From assembly GCF_022919155.1 (NCBI RefSeq), contig NZ_CP095045.1:1984001-2048000 (forward strand): a stretch of 64,000 bases of DNA. Direction: 5' to 3'. Shown piece after piece: positions 52,086 through 60,334 of the stretch. Each line of letters starts with the position of its first letter. Position 1 is the first letter of the stretch. The notes below the pieces were generated by a model. That model saw nothing but the letters and a program-made list of their open reading frames with translations. It ran no database searches and was not told where the DNA came from. The DNA comes from Leucobacter allii. Lineage in GTDB: Bacteria > Actinomycetota > Actinomycetes > Actinomycetales > Microbacteriaceae. The position numbers and the translations under genes were made by a program.

Positions 52086-53381
52086 TCAGAGCCGCGCGAT
52101 GGTGTCGATGTCCTCGAGGAAGGTCGCCTGCTGCTCCTCGGACACCGTCGCGCGGGTCACCGACAGCGCGGCGACGTAGTCCTCGGTCGCGAGCTCCGTC
52201 GGAGCGTCGGGCGCGCGCTTGCCCTCCGCCGGGTCGGCACGGAGCGCGCGCACGAGCGCCTCCTGGGACGCCCGCCGCGCGGCGTACTCGATGTCGGCGG
52301 GGGTGAGGCCTTCGCTGCGGACCACGAGGTCGGCGAAGTCGATGCCCGCCGCGACGCTGTGCGGCACGTAGCGGCGCCAGATGGCCTCGCGCGCCTCTGC
52401 ATCGGGCAGCCCGATGGGGAGGACGTAGTCGAACCGGCCGTGGCGGAGGAACGCCGTGTCGAGGCCGCGGATGAAGTTCGTGGCGCAGACGAGCAGCATT
52501 CCCTCGCGGTCGCGGAAATCCGCGACGATCTTCAGCAGCTCGTTCGTCACCCCCTGCGTCGGCGTCGGCGGATCGCTGCGCTGGGAGGCGATCTCCTCCA
52601 CCTCGTCGATGAACACGACGCCGTGCTCGAGCTCCCCGATGCGCTCGAAGACGTCGCGCAGCGAGGCCGCCATGCTCGACTTCCCGTCGCCGAGACGCGA
52701 GGGGAAGACCTCCACGAACGGCCAGTCGAGGCGCGAGGCGACCGCTTTCGCGAAGGTGGTCTTGCCCGTGCCGGGCGGCCCGAAGAGCATCACGGCGTGC
52801 GGCGGCACCACGCCGTAGCGATCTGCGAGATCGGGCTGCGCGAGGGGCGCGACGAGCCGCTCCTCGAGCAGCAGCTTCTCGCGGCGCATGCCGGCGACCT
52901 GCTCCCAGAGGTGGCGGGGCAGGATCCGCCCGCCGACGTCCTTGAGAAGGTCGATCTCGCGGCGCTGCACCGGCATCTGCCGCTCCAGATAGCGGAGGCT
53001 GTGGCGCATCTGGAAGCCGTTGGAGGTGAGGAGGTCGACCCGGCTGCCCTCGGGCATGAGGACCGACAGCGTCGACAGCCCGATCGATGCCATCTTCCGC
53101 TCGAGCGCGTCGAAGAGCGCCCCGGAGACGTTCTCGGAGCGGGCGTCCTCGAGGATCCCGAAGAACACGATCCAGCCCTGCGCGTGCGCGGCGCGGCCCA
53201 CCGCCGCCGCGACGACCCGTTCGTCCCGGACCGCGACGACCGCGTGATCCTCCCGGCAGGAGGCCGTCACCTCGGCGAGCGAGTAGACCGGCGGCTCCGC
53301 GGAGGACTGCGCCTCCCACCAGAGGCGGACGACGGCGTCGAGGTCGTCGTCGTGGAAATCCCGAATGGTGATGCGTCCCAT
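52086..53381 (-). CDS. GNAT acetyltransferase domain fused to a AAA+ ATPase
   Basis: The 431-residue protein combines two domains. Residues 1-150 look like a GNAT N-acetyltransferase: ITIRDFHDDDLDAVVRLWWE, VAVRDERVVAAAVGRAAHAQG, ALFDALERKMASIGLSTLSV and LLTSNGFQMRHSLRYLERQM. From about residue 180 it is a classic AAA+ module with Walker A FGPPGTGKTTFAKAVAS, Walker B GVVFIDEVEEIASQ, sensor-1 LLVCATNFIRGLDTAFLRHGRFD and a C-terminal lid SEGLTPADIEYAARRAS. The AAA part resembles Cdc48/FtsH-type remodelers. Start 53381 has AGGAT upstream. It lies 125 bp upstream of the nuclease-helicase, same strand. The acceptor and client are unknown. Confidence 0.85.
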   Translation of the reverse strand: MGRITIRDFHDDDLDAVVRLWWEAQSSAEPPVYSLAEVTASCREDHAVVAVRDERVVAAAVGRAAHAQGWIVFFGILEDARSENVSGALFDALERKMASIGLSTLSVLMPEGSRVDLLTSNGFQMRHSLRYLERQMPVQRREIDLLKDVGGRILPRHLWEQVAGMRREKLLLEERLVAPLAQPDLADRYGVVPPHAVMLFGPPGTGKTTFAKAVASRLDWPFVEVFPSRLGDGKSSMAASLRDVFERIGELEHGVVFIDEVEEIASQRSDPPTPTQGVTNELLKIVADFRDREGMLLVCATNFIRGLDTAFLRHGRFDYVLPIGLPDAEAREAIWRRYVPHSVAAGIDFADLVVRSEGLTPADIEYAARRASQEALVRALRADPAEGKRAPDAPTELATEDYVAALSVTRATVSEEQQATFLEDIDTIARL

Positions 53382-53678
53382 GCGCACATCCTGCCAGACG
53401 CGGGCGCGGCCGGGCGAGGGGTTCCGTGCCGCGATCCGCCCCGCACCGCACCTTCCCAGCGGGAAGCCCGCTAGACTGGGGGCACGGGTCCGCACACCGG
53501 GCCCCGCGTCGCTGACAGCCTCGGGTCGCGGTTCCATCCGGACCGCCGGACCTCCGGATTCTCCGCGGCGAACGGATGCGCGATCCCGCGCACTCGCCGA
53601 ACCGGCCGACGCCCTCGTCCCGCGCTCCGCTGCGCAGCGCGCACGACGATGCCTCGCGCCTCAGCATGAAAGGTCCCC

Positions 53679-55286
53679 GTGACCGAACAGCCCAACGTCC
53701 CCACGCCCTCGTTCCTCGAGCTCGGCGTCCCCGCCCCCATCGCCGATGCGCTCGCGCGCAACGGCAAGACCGCCCCGTTCCCCATCCAGCGCGACACGCT
53801 GCGCGACACGCTCGCCGGCAAGGACGTGCTCGGCCGCGGGCGCACCGGATCCGGCAAGACGATCGCCTTCGGCATCCCCCTCGTCGCGAATCTCGCCGAC
53901 CAGGCAGCCGCGAAGCGCCGCCCGAGCCGCCCCCGCGCCATCGTCCTCGCGCCGACCCGCGAGCTCGTCACCCAGATCGCCGAGACCGTGAAGATACTCG
54001 CCGATCCGGTCGGCGTGAAGGTCACCACCATCTTCGGCGGGGTTCCCCAGCGCCGTCAGGAGGTGGCGCTCGAAGCGGGCGTCGACATCGTCGTGGCCGC
54101 CCCCGGTCGCCTCGACGATCTCATGAAGCAGCGGCTCGTCGACCTCGGCGGGGTCGAGATCACGGTGCTCGACGAGGCCGACCACATGGCCGACATGGGC
54201 TTCCTCCCGGTGGTCACGCGGATCCTCAACGCCACGCCGAAGGTCGGCCAGCGCCTGCTCTTCAGCGCGACCCTGGACAACGGGGTCGACAACCTCGTGA
54301 AGAAGTACCTGCACTCCCCGATCCTGCACTCCGTCGATTCCGCGGAGTCCCCCGTGCCGCAGCTCACCCACCACGTGTTCGAGGTGGCCGGCAAGGACGA
54401 CAAGGACGCGCTCATCGAGGCCCTCGCCTCCGGTACCGCGCGCCGCATCTTCTTCACCCGCATGAAGCACCAGGCGAAGAAGCTCGCCAAGCAGCTCACG
54501 GCGCGCGGGATCCCCGCGGTCGAGCTGCAGGGCAACCTCTCGCAGAACGCGCGGGATCGTAACCTCGCCGAGTTCGTCTCCGGCGAGGCGAAGGTGCTCG
54601 TCGCAACCGACGTCGCCGCGCGCGGCGTGCACGTGGACGGCGTGGACCTCGTGGTGCACGTCGACCCGCCGGTCGAGCACAAGGCCTACCTGCACCGCTC
54701 GGGTCGCACGGCGCGCGCGGGCAACGAGGGCGATGTGGTGACGCTCGTGCTGCCCGAGCAGCGCGGCGAGATGCGCCAGATCATGCGCGCGGCGAAGATC
54801 CGCGTGACCCCGCGCCCGGTGAACCCGAACGCCGCGCGGGTCGACGCCGAGGTACTCGAGCTCATCGGCGAGGTCGCGCCGCGAGTCGATCCGCGCGAGA
54901 CCGAGCGCAAGCGCGCCGAGGCGCAGGCCGCGCAGCAGCGCGCCGCGGGTCACAACCCGCCCGGCCAGGGCGCCTCGACCGGGGCGAACGCGAAGCGGAA
55001 GCGGTCGCGCGGCGGTCGCGGCCGCGGTGCGGGATCGGGCGCCGGCGGCGCAGGCGGCCAGGGCGGCGCGTCGCAGTCCGGCGGCGGTCGCGGCCAGCAG
55101 GGCGGCCAGCGCTCCGGGCAGCCGCAGGGCCAGGGCGGCGGGCAGGGCGCGAACCCGGGCCAGCGCTCCGGCCAGCCGCAGGGGCAGCGCGGAGGCCAGC
55201 GCCGCAGCGGACGCCGCGCCCAGGGCGGCGGACAGGGCGGCCAGCGCGGCGGCACCGTCTACTCGACGAGCACGCCGGGGGCGTAG
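53679..55286 (+). CDS. DEAD-box RNA helicase with a Gly/Gln/Arg-rich tail
   Basis: This ATP-dependent RNA helicase has 535 residues. Motifs in order: FPIQRDTLRDTLAGKDVLG (Q motif), GRGRTGSGKTIAFGIPL (I), APTRELVTQ (Ia), VAAPGRLDDL, LDEADHMADMGF (DEAD), FSATLDNGVD (III, SAT), ELQGNLSQNARDRNL, VATDVAARGVHVDGVDLV and HRSGRTARAGNEG (VI). The last 120 residues are low-complexity Gly/Gln/Arg/Ser with repeated GQRSGQPQGQ, a likely RNA-binding disordered tail. GTG 53679 follows AAAGG by 5 nt. A very strong hairpin terminates the gene. A role in ribosome biogenesis or cold response is plausible by family. Confidence 0.95.
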   Translation: MTEQPNVPTPSFLELGVPAPIADALARNGKTAPFPIQRDTLRDTLAGKDVLGRGRTGSGKTIAFGIPLVANLADQAAAKRRPSRPRAIVLAPTRELVTQIAETVKILADPVGVKVTTIFGGVPQRRQEVALEAGVDIVVAAPGRLDDLMKQRLVDLGGVEITVLDEADHMADMGFLPVVTRILNATPKVGQRLLFSATLDNGVDNLVKKYLHSPILHSVDSAESPVPQLTHHVFEVAGKDDKDALIEALASGTARRIFFTRMKHQAKKLAKQLTARGIPAVELQGNLSQNARDRNLAEFVSGEAKVLVATDVAARGVHVDGVDLVVHVDPPVEHKAYLHRSGRTARAGNEGDVVTLVLPEQRGEMRQIMRAAKIRVTPRPVNPNAARVDAEVLELIGEVAPRVDPRETERKRAEAQAAQQRAAGHNPPGQGASTGANAKRKRSRGGRGRGAGSGAGGAGGQGGASQSGGGRGQQGGQRSGQPQGQGGGQGANPGQRSGQPQGQRGGQRRSGRRAQGGGQGGQRGGTVYSTSTPGA

Positions 55287-55295
55287 CCCCGCCGA

Positions 55296-55340
55296 CGCGG
55301 CCGGGCCCGCCGGGAGTCGATCCCGGCGGGCCCGGCCGCG
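55296..55340 (+). terminator. Perfect 20-bp GC hairpin after the DEAD-box helicase gene
   Basis: 55296-55315 (CGCGGCCGGGCCCGCCGGGA) pairs without mismatch to 55321-55340 around the loop GTCGA. It starts 10 nt after the stop. TTCGCG follows, not a U-tract. Confidence 0.75.
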
Positions 55341-55403
55341 TTCGCGACCACGGAAACCGCGGGTTCAACTCGAATTCATGCGCGATTCCGCAGTCGAACG
55401 CTG

Positions 55404-55437
55404 TTCTGGGTGGCGCAATCGGTCGTATACTCGTCTG
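55404..55437 (+). promoter_or_regulatory. Leaderless promoter of the MFS gene
   Basis: TATACT (55426-55431) ends 6 nt before ATG 55438. The transcription start should coincide with the ATG. A weak -35-like TTCTGG (55404-55409) lies 16 nt upstream. An AT-containing stretch with TTCAACTCGAATTCATG (55364-55380) precedes it and may hold an operator. Confidence 0.65.
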
Positions 55438-56661
55438 ATGGGCATTTATCGTGAACTCGCGGGGCATCCCGGGGTCGTGCGCGTCCTGATCTCGCAGCTC
55501 ACCGCCAGATTCCCGTTCGGGATGCTCTCCATCATCCTGCTGCTGCACATGCAGCTCAGCTACGGCGACTACACCTCGGCGGGCATCGTTCTCGCGACGC
55601 AGAGCATCGGTCAGGCGATCTCCGGTCCGCTGAGCAGCCGTCTCATGGGGCGCTGGGGCATGCGCCCCGTGCTCGCGACGACCTCGCTGCTGTGCGCCGG
55701 CCTGCTCGTGGCGATCGCCACGGTGCACCTGCCGCTCCTCGTCGTTGCGGGCATCGCCCTCTGCGTCGGGCTCTGCACGCCCCCGGTCACCCCTGCGGTG
55801 CGCACCCTGTACCCCAAGCTCGTGCCCTCGAACCAGCTGTCGGCGCTGTTCTCACTCGACGCCGCGGCGCAGGAGATCATCTGGGTGCTGGGGCCGGTGG
55901 TCGCGGTCTTCGTCTCCTCGCAGTTCGGCACGACGGCCGGCCTGTGCGTCGCGGCGGGCTTCATGCTGTTCGGCGGCGCCTGGTTCATCCTCAGCCCCGC
56001 GGTCGGGCAGGTCGTACTGCCGCCCTCGCGGCGGGGCTTCGGCGCCGTGCTGCGGTACCCGACGGTCGTCATCTCGACGATCATCGGCTTCTTCTTCGTG
56101 GCCTCCTTCGCCGCGATCGAAGCGGGCATCGTCGCCGCCTTCAGCGGCGGGGACGCGCACGGCAGCAGCATGGAGTCCGGCGTCGTCCTCGCGCTGTTCG
56201 CGGGCGGCTCGCTCGTCGGCGGGCTGCTCTTCGGGCATCGCGAGATGCGCCCCTGGTCGATCCTGCTGCGCATCGGGATCGTGCTCGCCGGCACCCTTGC
56301 CTGCCTCGTCAGCTTGAACATCTGGTGGCTCTCGATCGTGCTCTTCATCGGCGGGCTCGGCACCGCGCCCACCTTCGCCGCGATCTCGAACGTCGTGAGC
56401 TCCACGGTGAAGTTCTCCGAGACGGCCGAGGCGTACGGCTGGGTCGGCACCGGACAGCTCGTCGGCGTCGCCACGGGCTCTGCGCTCGCGGGAATCGCGA
56501 TCGACATCGCCGACGCCCAGGGGGCGATCTTCGTCTCCGGGATGCTGCTCGTCGTGTGCGCGCTGTGCGCCGCCGTGTCGCTGCGCTGGATCCCCGACCT
56601 CAAGGGCCGTTCGGTCGAGCCGCCGCCGGAGACGGGCACACTCGCGCTGCCGCTCAACTAG
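55438..56661 (+). CDS. Major facilitator superfamily transporter
   Basis: This is an integral membrane protein of 407 residues with about twelve hydrophobic helices. Examples are FPFGMLSIILLLHMQLSYG, LPLLVVAGIALCVGLCTPPV, VVISTIIGFFFVASFAAIEAGIV and GAIFVSGMLLVVCALCAAVSL. The loop-2/3 MFS-type motif is GPLSSRLMGRWGMRPVLATT near residues 60-80. It resembles the actinobacterial MFS exporters annotated as drug or metabolite efflux; substrate is unknown. ATG 55438 is the only start compatible with the family N-terminus and the leaderless promoter. Confidence 0.88.
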   Translation: MGIYRELAGHPGVVRVLISQLTARFPFGMLSIILLLHMQLSYGDYTSAGIVLATQSIGQAISGPLSSRLMGRWGMRPVLATTSLLCAGLLVAIATVHLPLLVVAGIALCVGLCTPPVTPAVRTLYPKLVPSNQLSALFSLDAAAQEIIWVLGPVVAVFVSSQFGTTAGLCVAAGFMLFGGAWFILSPAVGQVVLPPSRRGFGAVLRYPTVVISTIIGFFFVASFAAIEAGIVAAFSGGDAHGSSMESGVVLALFAGGSLVGGLLFGHREMRPWSILLRIGIVLAGTLACLVSLNIWWLSIVLFIGGLGTAPTFAAISNVVSSTVKFSETAEAYGWVGTGQLVGVATGSALAGIAIDIADAQGAIFVSGMLLVVCALCAAVSLRWIPDLKGRSVEPPPETGTLALPLN

Positions 56662-56757
56662 CGGCCAGACGCCCCCGGTTCGGCGCGGTCCGGTAACGAT
56701 CCGGTCGCGCCGGGCGAACCCCCAGGAGCTCTCCGACCGCGTCGTCGCGCGGCTGGG

Positions 56758-56769
56758 TAGGGTGTCACC
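56758..56769 (+). promoter_or_regulatory. Putative leaderless promoter -10 of the DUF4349 gene
   Basis: TAGGGT (56758-56763) ends exactly 6 nt before ATG 56770, with no Shine-Dalgarno sequence. Confidence 0.5.
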
Positions 56770-57867
56770 ATGACACGCCGCACGACGAGGTCCGCGCTGC
56801 TCCCGCTCCTGCTCGCCGCCGGGCTGCTGCTCGCCCCGCTCACCGGCTGCGCCCCTGACGGGCTCCGGGGCGTCCCCGATCTCCCCGCGACGGGCTCCGC
56901 GAGCGAGGCGCCCGCCGCGCCCGAGGCAGCGGGCGAGCCGGGCGACGCGAGTGCTCTGGACGATGCCGCCGCAGGTTCCACCGACGGACGATCGGTCGTC
57001 CGCACGGCCGAGCTCTCGCTCGAAGTCGCCGATCCCGACGGCGCCGCGACGGATGCCGGTCGCATCGCTGCAGAAGCGGAGGGATTCGTCGAAGCGGTCA
57101 CGGTGTCGCGCGCGGAGGGCGTGCGACCCGCGAGCGCGCAGCTGACGCTGCGGGTGCCGGCGGATCGCCTCGACGACGTGCTCGCGGAGCTCTCCGGGCT
57201 CGGCGAGCCGATCTCCGAGCAGCGCGGCGCGAGTGACGTGACGGCGCAGCACGTGGACCTGGAGGCGAGGGTCGCCGCGCTCGAGGCCTCGGTGCGGCGC
57301 CTCACGGAGCTCATGGCCGGCGCGGCGAGCACGAGCGAACTGCTCGAGGCCGAGGCCGCACTCGCGCAGCGGCAGCAGGAGCTCGACGGGCTGCAGGCGC
57401 AGCTCGACGCGCTCGAGGGGCAGATCGACGAGGCGACCGTCTGGGTCTCGCTCGACTCGCCGCAAGCGCTGCCCGGCGGCGGCCCCGCGAACTTCTGGGA
57501 GGGCCTGCTCGCGGGCCTGGGCTCCCTGGGCGCCGCGGGCGCCGGGGCGCTCGTCGTGCTCGGGATCCTGCTCCCCTGGCTCGCGATCGCGGGGATCGTC
57601 GCGATCGCCGTCGTGGCTCTCGTGCGCGCCGCGCGGCGTCGGCGGGCCCGGCGGACGACGCCTGCGGCGGGAGCGGGGGATCCGCGGACCGCGTCGCGTC
57701 CGCAGGACGCGGCTCGGCCGCAGGACGTGGAGCGCTCGCCGGACGCGGAGCGGCCACAGGACGCGGAGCGGCCACAAGACGCGGAGCACTCACAGAAGGC
57801 GGAGCGCTCGCCGGACGCGAGTCAACCTCGAGGAGCCGAGAAGCCCGAAACCAGACCCGAGGTGTAG
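56770..57867 (+). CDS. DUF4349 lipoprotein with a repetitive cytoplasmic tail
   Basis: The 365-residue protein starts with a lipoprotein signal (LLAAGLLLAPLTGC, Cys near residue 27). It then has DUF4349: RSVVRTAELSLEVADPDGAA, AQLTLRVPADRLDDVLAELSGLG and VTAQHVDLEARVAALEASVRRL, with a coiled coil up to about residue 215. A membrane helix (GALVVLGILLPWLAIAGIVAIAVVALV, near 255-280) is followed by a basic stop-transfer cluster. The tail is made of seven 6-residue repeats of the (Q/P)DAERP type (57703-57828). DUF4349 function is unknown. An outer-face coiled coil tethered at both ends is the inferred topology. Confidence 0.85.
   Translation: MTRRTTRSALLPLLLAAGLLLAPLTGCAPDGLRGVPDLPATGSASEAPAAPEAAGEPGDASALDDAAAGSTDGRSVVRTAELSLEVADPDGAATDAGRIAAEAEGFVEAVTVSRAEGVRPASAQLTLRVPADRLDDVLAELSGLGEPISEQRGASDVTAQHVDLEARVAALEASVRRLTELMAGAASTSELLEAEAALAQRQQELDGLQAQLDALEGQIDEATVWVSLDSPQALPGGGPANFWEGLLAGLGSLGAAGAGALVVLGILLPWLAIAGIVAIAVVALVRAARRRRARRTTPAAGAGDPRTASRPQDAARPQDVERSPDAERPQDAERPQDAEHSQKAERSPDASQPRGAEKPETRPEV
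57703..57828. repeat. Seven in-frame 18-bp repeats in the DUF4349 gene
   Basis: Seven tandem 18-bp units encode (Q/P)(D/K)(A/V)(A/E/S)-type hexapeptides. Two consecutive units are almost identical at the DNA level (CGGCCACAGGACGCGGAG). Copy-number variation would keep the frame. Confidence 0.75.
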
Positions 57868-58120
57868 CCCGCTTCCCCGACCGCGAGCTCGAGCCTTCGC
57901 GGATGTGACGCGAAACGGGATCTCCCGCGCCGGTGACCCCCGTATGCGTCATCCATGCAAGACCCCGCTCCCCCGAACGCGATACGAGGATCCCGATGCG
58001 AGGGCGCCAGACGAGCGTCCCGGCGCGACGGGGCCGGTTTCCGTGCCGTCCCCGCGGCGGCTGCGGCACGAGATGCGCCTCCGTTTGGCGCACGTCCCAC
58101 TCCTCCGGGAGAATGAGTCC

Positions 58121-59134
58121 GTGAGCAGACGAGACCACGGCGTGACGGTGCGCGACGTCGCCGAGCATGCCGGCGTCGGGCTCTCGACGGTCTCCAACGC
58201 GATCAATCACCCCGAACGCCTCGCCGCGACCACGCTCGCGAAGGTGCAGGATTCGATCTCTGCACTCGGCTTCGTCCGTAACGACGCCGCCCGCCAGCTC
58301 CGACTCGGCCGAAGCCGCGTCTTCGGCCTGGTCGTGATCGACGCCGGCAGCCCCTTCTTCACCGTGCTCGAGCGCGCTGCAGAGGATGCGGCGGACCGGA
58401 ATCATTACGCCGTACTGCTGGGGAACAGCGGCCAGGAGCCGGATCGCGAGCGACGCTACATCGAACTGTTCGAATCCCAGCGCGTGCAGGGGCTCTTCGT
58501 CACCCCGCTCGGACACGACCTGCACCTGCTCGCCGGCGTGCGCGAGCGCGGCACGCCCGTCGTCCTCATCGACTACGCGGCAGCAGCACCCGGCTTCCCC
58601 GCGGTGGCGGTCGACCACATGCGCGGCGGTCGTATCGCCGCTGAGCATCTGCTCGAACTCGGGCGGCGCAGCATCGGGCTCATCGAGGGCCCGGTCGCCT
58701 TCACCCAGGTGCGCGACCGCTACCGCGGCGCCGTGGAAGCCGCAGACGCCGTCGGTGCGACCACGCTGAGCATCCCGAGCCCCGATCTCACGATCCAGGG
58801 CGGGGTCGTCGCGGCCCACCGACTGTTGGGCCTCCCCCGAGGCGAACGTCCGGACGCGGTCTTCGCACCGAACGACCTCGTGGCGCTGGGCCTCATGGAG
58901 ACGCTCGCCGCCGCCGGTGTCGCGATTCCCGAGGAGATCGCCATCATCGGGTACGACGACGTCGCGTTCGCGGCCTCCGCGCGGATCCCGATCAGCTCGA
59001 TGCGTCAGCCGGCCGAGGCCATCGGCGCCGCGGCCGTCGAACTCATGATGGAGGCGATCGCGGACCCCGGATCCGCCCGACGCATCGCCTTCGTGCCTGA
59101 GTTGATCGCGCGGCGGTCCACACTCGGGAACTGA
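58121..59134 (+). CDS. LacI-family transcriptional repressor
   Basis: This 337-residue regulator probably represses the ABC/CocE operon downstream. The helix-turn-helix is TVRDVAEHAGVGLSTVSNAI (residues about 8-27) with hinge NDAARQLRLGRSRVFGLVV. The periplasmic-binding-protein-like effector domain contains LLGNSGQEPDRERRYIELF, PVVLIDYAAAAPGFPAVAVD, DAVFAPNDLVALGLME and IIGYDDVAFA. GTG 58121 is chosen because GGGAG lies 9 nt upstream and it begins just before the HTH; longer in-frame starts add Arg/Pro-rich text. Two palindromic operators flank the downstream promoter. The effector is likely the ABC substrate. 57868-58120 upstream shows no gene. Confidence 0.92.
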   Translation: MSRRDHGVTVRDVAEHAGVGLSTVSNAINHPERLAATTLAKVQDSISALGFVRNDAARQLRLGRSRVFGLVVIDAGSPFFTVLERAAEDAADRNHYAVLLGNSGQEPDRERRYIELFESQRVQGLFVTPLGHDLHLLAGVRERGTPVVLIDYAAAAPGFPAVAVDHMRGGRIAAEHLLELGRRSIGLIEGPVAFTQVRDRYRGAVEAADAVGATTLSIPSPDLTIQGGVVAAHRLLGLPRGERPDAVFAPNDLVALGLMETLAAAGVAIPEEIAIIGYDDVAFAASARIPISSMRQPAEAIGAAAVELMMEAIADPGSARRIAFVPELIARRSTLGN

Positions 59135-59168
59135 GCGACGCTCGGATCCCGTATGTCCGGCACGTTTC

Positions 59169-59180
59169 TGCAACGTTGCA
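59169..59180. promoter_or_regulatory. LacI-type operator O1
   Basis: TGCAACGTTGCA is a perfect 12-bp palindrome with the central CG typical of LacI-family operators. It lies 10 bp upstream of the -35 hexamer. Confidence 0.8.
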
Positions 59181-59189
59181 AGATGATGC

Positions 59190-59218
59190 TTGACGGCCGC
59201 ATCTCGACCCTCTAGCAT
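59190..59218 (+). promoter_or_regulatory. Promoter of the ABC/CocE operon
   Basis: TTGACG (59190-59195) and TAGCAT (59213-59218) are separated by 17 nt, the best-formed sigma-70-type promoter in the window. Transcription should start near 59225, leaving a leader of about 45 nt that contains operator O2 and a strong Shine-Dalgarno sequence. Confidence 0.78.
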
Positions 59219-59232
59219 CGTGAACCGTAAGT

Positions 59233-59248
59233 ATTGTAACGTTGCAAT
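59233..59248. promoter_or_regulatory. LacI-type operator O2
   Basis: ATTGTAACGTTGCAAT is a 16-bp palindrome with one mismatched pair, sharing the AACGTT core of O1. It starts 15 bp after the -10 and so covers the start of the transcript. Its centre is 66 bp from that of O1. Confidence 0.8.
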
Positions 59249-59269
59249 TCATCGGGTCAAGGAGGTCCC

Positions 59270-60334
59270 ATGCATACGAGTCACCGGCTTCGCGCCATTC
59301 CGGTCGCGGCGCTCGCCGCCGCCCTGCTCCTCTCCGGCTGCTCCGCATCGAACGCGGGCGCAGCGCAGGATTCCGCGACGATCAACCTCGACGCCCCGCC
59401 GCCCGAGGTCCCGGAGCTCGTCGCCGAGTTCGAGGACGTGGAGGCCGGGAGCGGAGCGGGCCTCACCATCGGGTTCACCCAGCTCGCGCTCTCCAGTCCG
59501 TTCCCGCAGGCCCTGCAAGCCGGCATGGAGGCGCAGGCGGAACTCGCCGGGATCGACCTGATCACGTGCGATTCCGAGCTCGACGCGGCGAAGGCGCTCG
59601 ACTGCGCACGGCAGTTCAAGACGCAGAATGTCGACGGTCTCGTCACCTTCCAGGCGGATGCGGCGAGTGCGCCCGCGATCTGCGACGCCGGCCCTCAGGT
59701 CCCCGTGTTCTCCGTCGATATCGCCCAGGAGCCGTGCGAGTCGGCCTTCGTCGGCGCCGCGAACGAGTACGCGGGCCAGCTCATCGGCTACCACCTCGGC
59801 CAGTGGTTCGGCGAACACGAGCGCTGCGACTACGACGCCTTCATCTCACTCGAGTCGACCGCCGTCGGCGAGGTCAACGAGCAGCGCATGGGCGGGATCC
59901 GCGAGAGCTTCGCCTCGGTCTGCGGAGAGATCCACGATCTCAAAGTGATCGACACGGGGGCCGGCGGCCAGGCCGACGTCGCGCTGCAGCAGATGACCGA
60001 CACGCTCACCGCCCTGCCCGGCGCGGACAAGGTGATCGTCGTCGGCATCAACGAGGACGTCATCGTCTCCGCCCTCGCCGCCGCGCGCACCCAGAACCGG
60101 GAGGACGACCTCTATCTCGGCGTCCAGAACTTCGATCCCACGAACTGCACGATCACCGATGCTGAGCACTGGCTCGGCAGCGCCGCGTACTTCCCCGAGA
60201 AGTATGCGAACCTCATCGTTCCGAACATGATCCGCGCGATCGCCGGCGAGGACGTCCCGGAGCAGATCCTCGTGCCGCACGAGTTCATCAACGCCGAGAA
60301 CGTCCGCGAGTACTATCCGGACTTCGCCTGCTGA
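59270..60334 (+). CDS. Sugar-type ABC substrate-binding lipoprotein (Rbs-like, Peripla_BP_4)
   Basis: This is the receptor of the importer encoded by the next two genes. The signal MHTSHRLRAIPVAALAAALL ends in lipobox LLSGC (Cys near residue 24). The mature protein (to 354) shows LTIGFTQLALSSPFPQALQAGME, DLITCDSELDAAKALDCARQF, NVDGLVTFQADAASAPAICD and VFSVDIAQEPCESAFVG, the pentose/hexose-binding plan. Several Cys residues (DCARQF, ICDAG, EPCESAF, ERCDYD) could form disulfides, which is unusual for the family. AAGGAGG lies 6 nt upstream of ATG 59270. The ligand need not be a sugar. Confidence 0.9.
   Translation: MHTSHRLRAIPVAALAAALLLSGCSASNAGAAQDSATINLDAPPPEVPELVAEFEDVEAGSGAGLTIGFTQLALSSPFPQALQAGMEAQAELAGIDLITCDSELDAAKALDCARQFKTQNVDGLVTFQADAASAPAICDAGPQVPVFSVDIAQEPCESAFVGAANEYAGQLIGYHLGQWFGEHERCDYDAFISLESTAVGEVNEQRMGGIRESFASVCGEIHDLKVIDTGAGGQADVALQQMTDTLTALPGADKVIVVGINEDVIVSALAAARTQNREDDLYLGVQNFDPTNCTITDAEHWLGSAAYFPEKYANLIVPNMIRAIAGEDVPEQILVPHEFINAENVREYYPDFAC

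Noticed and set aside
47830..52179. Plus-strand open frame of 1449 codons opposite the nuclease-helicase
   Set aside because: It is an antisense shadow: the opposite frame contains complete nuclease, exonuclease and helicase motifs, while this one is Arg/Gly/Glu-rich and motif-free.
48025..53381. Calling the TM0106 nuclease-helicase plus GNAT-AAA+ pair an anti-phage defence system
   Set aside because: No mobile elements, known defence genes or other island signs surround them. The composition resembles the rest of the chromosome, so only a cautious link is reported.
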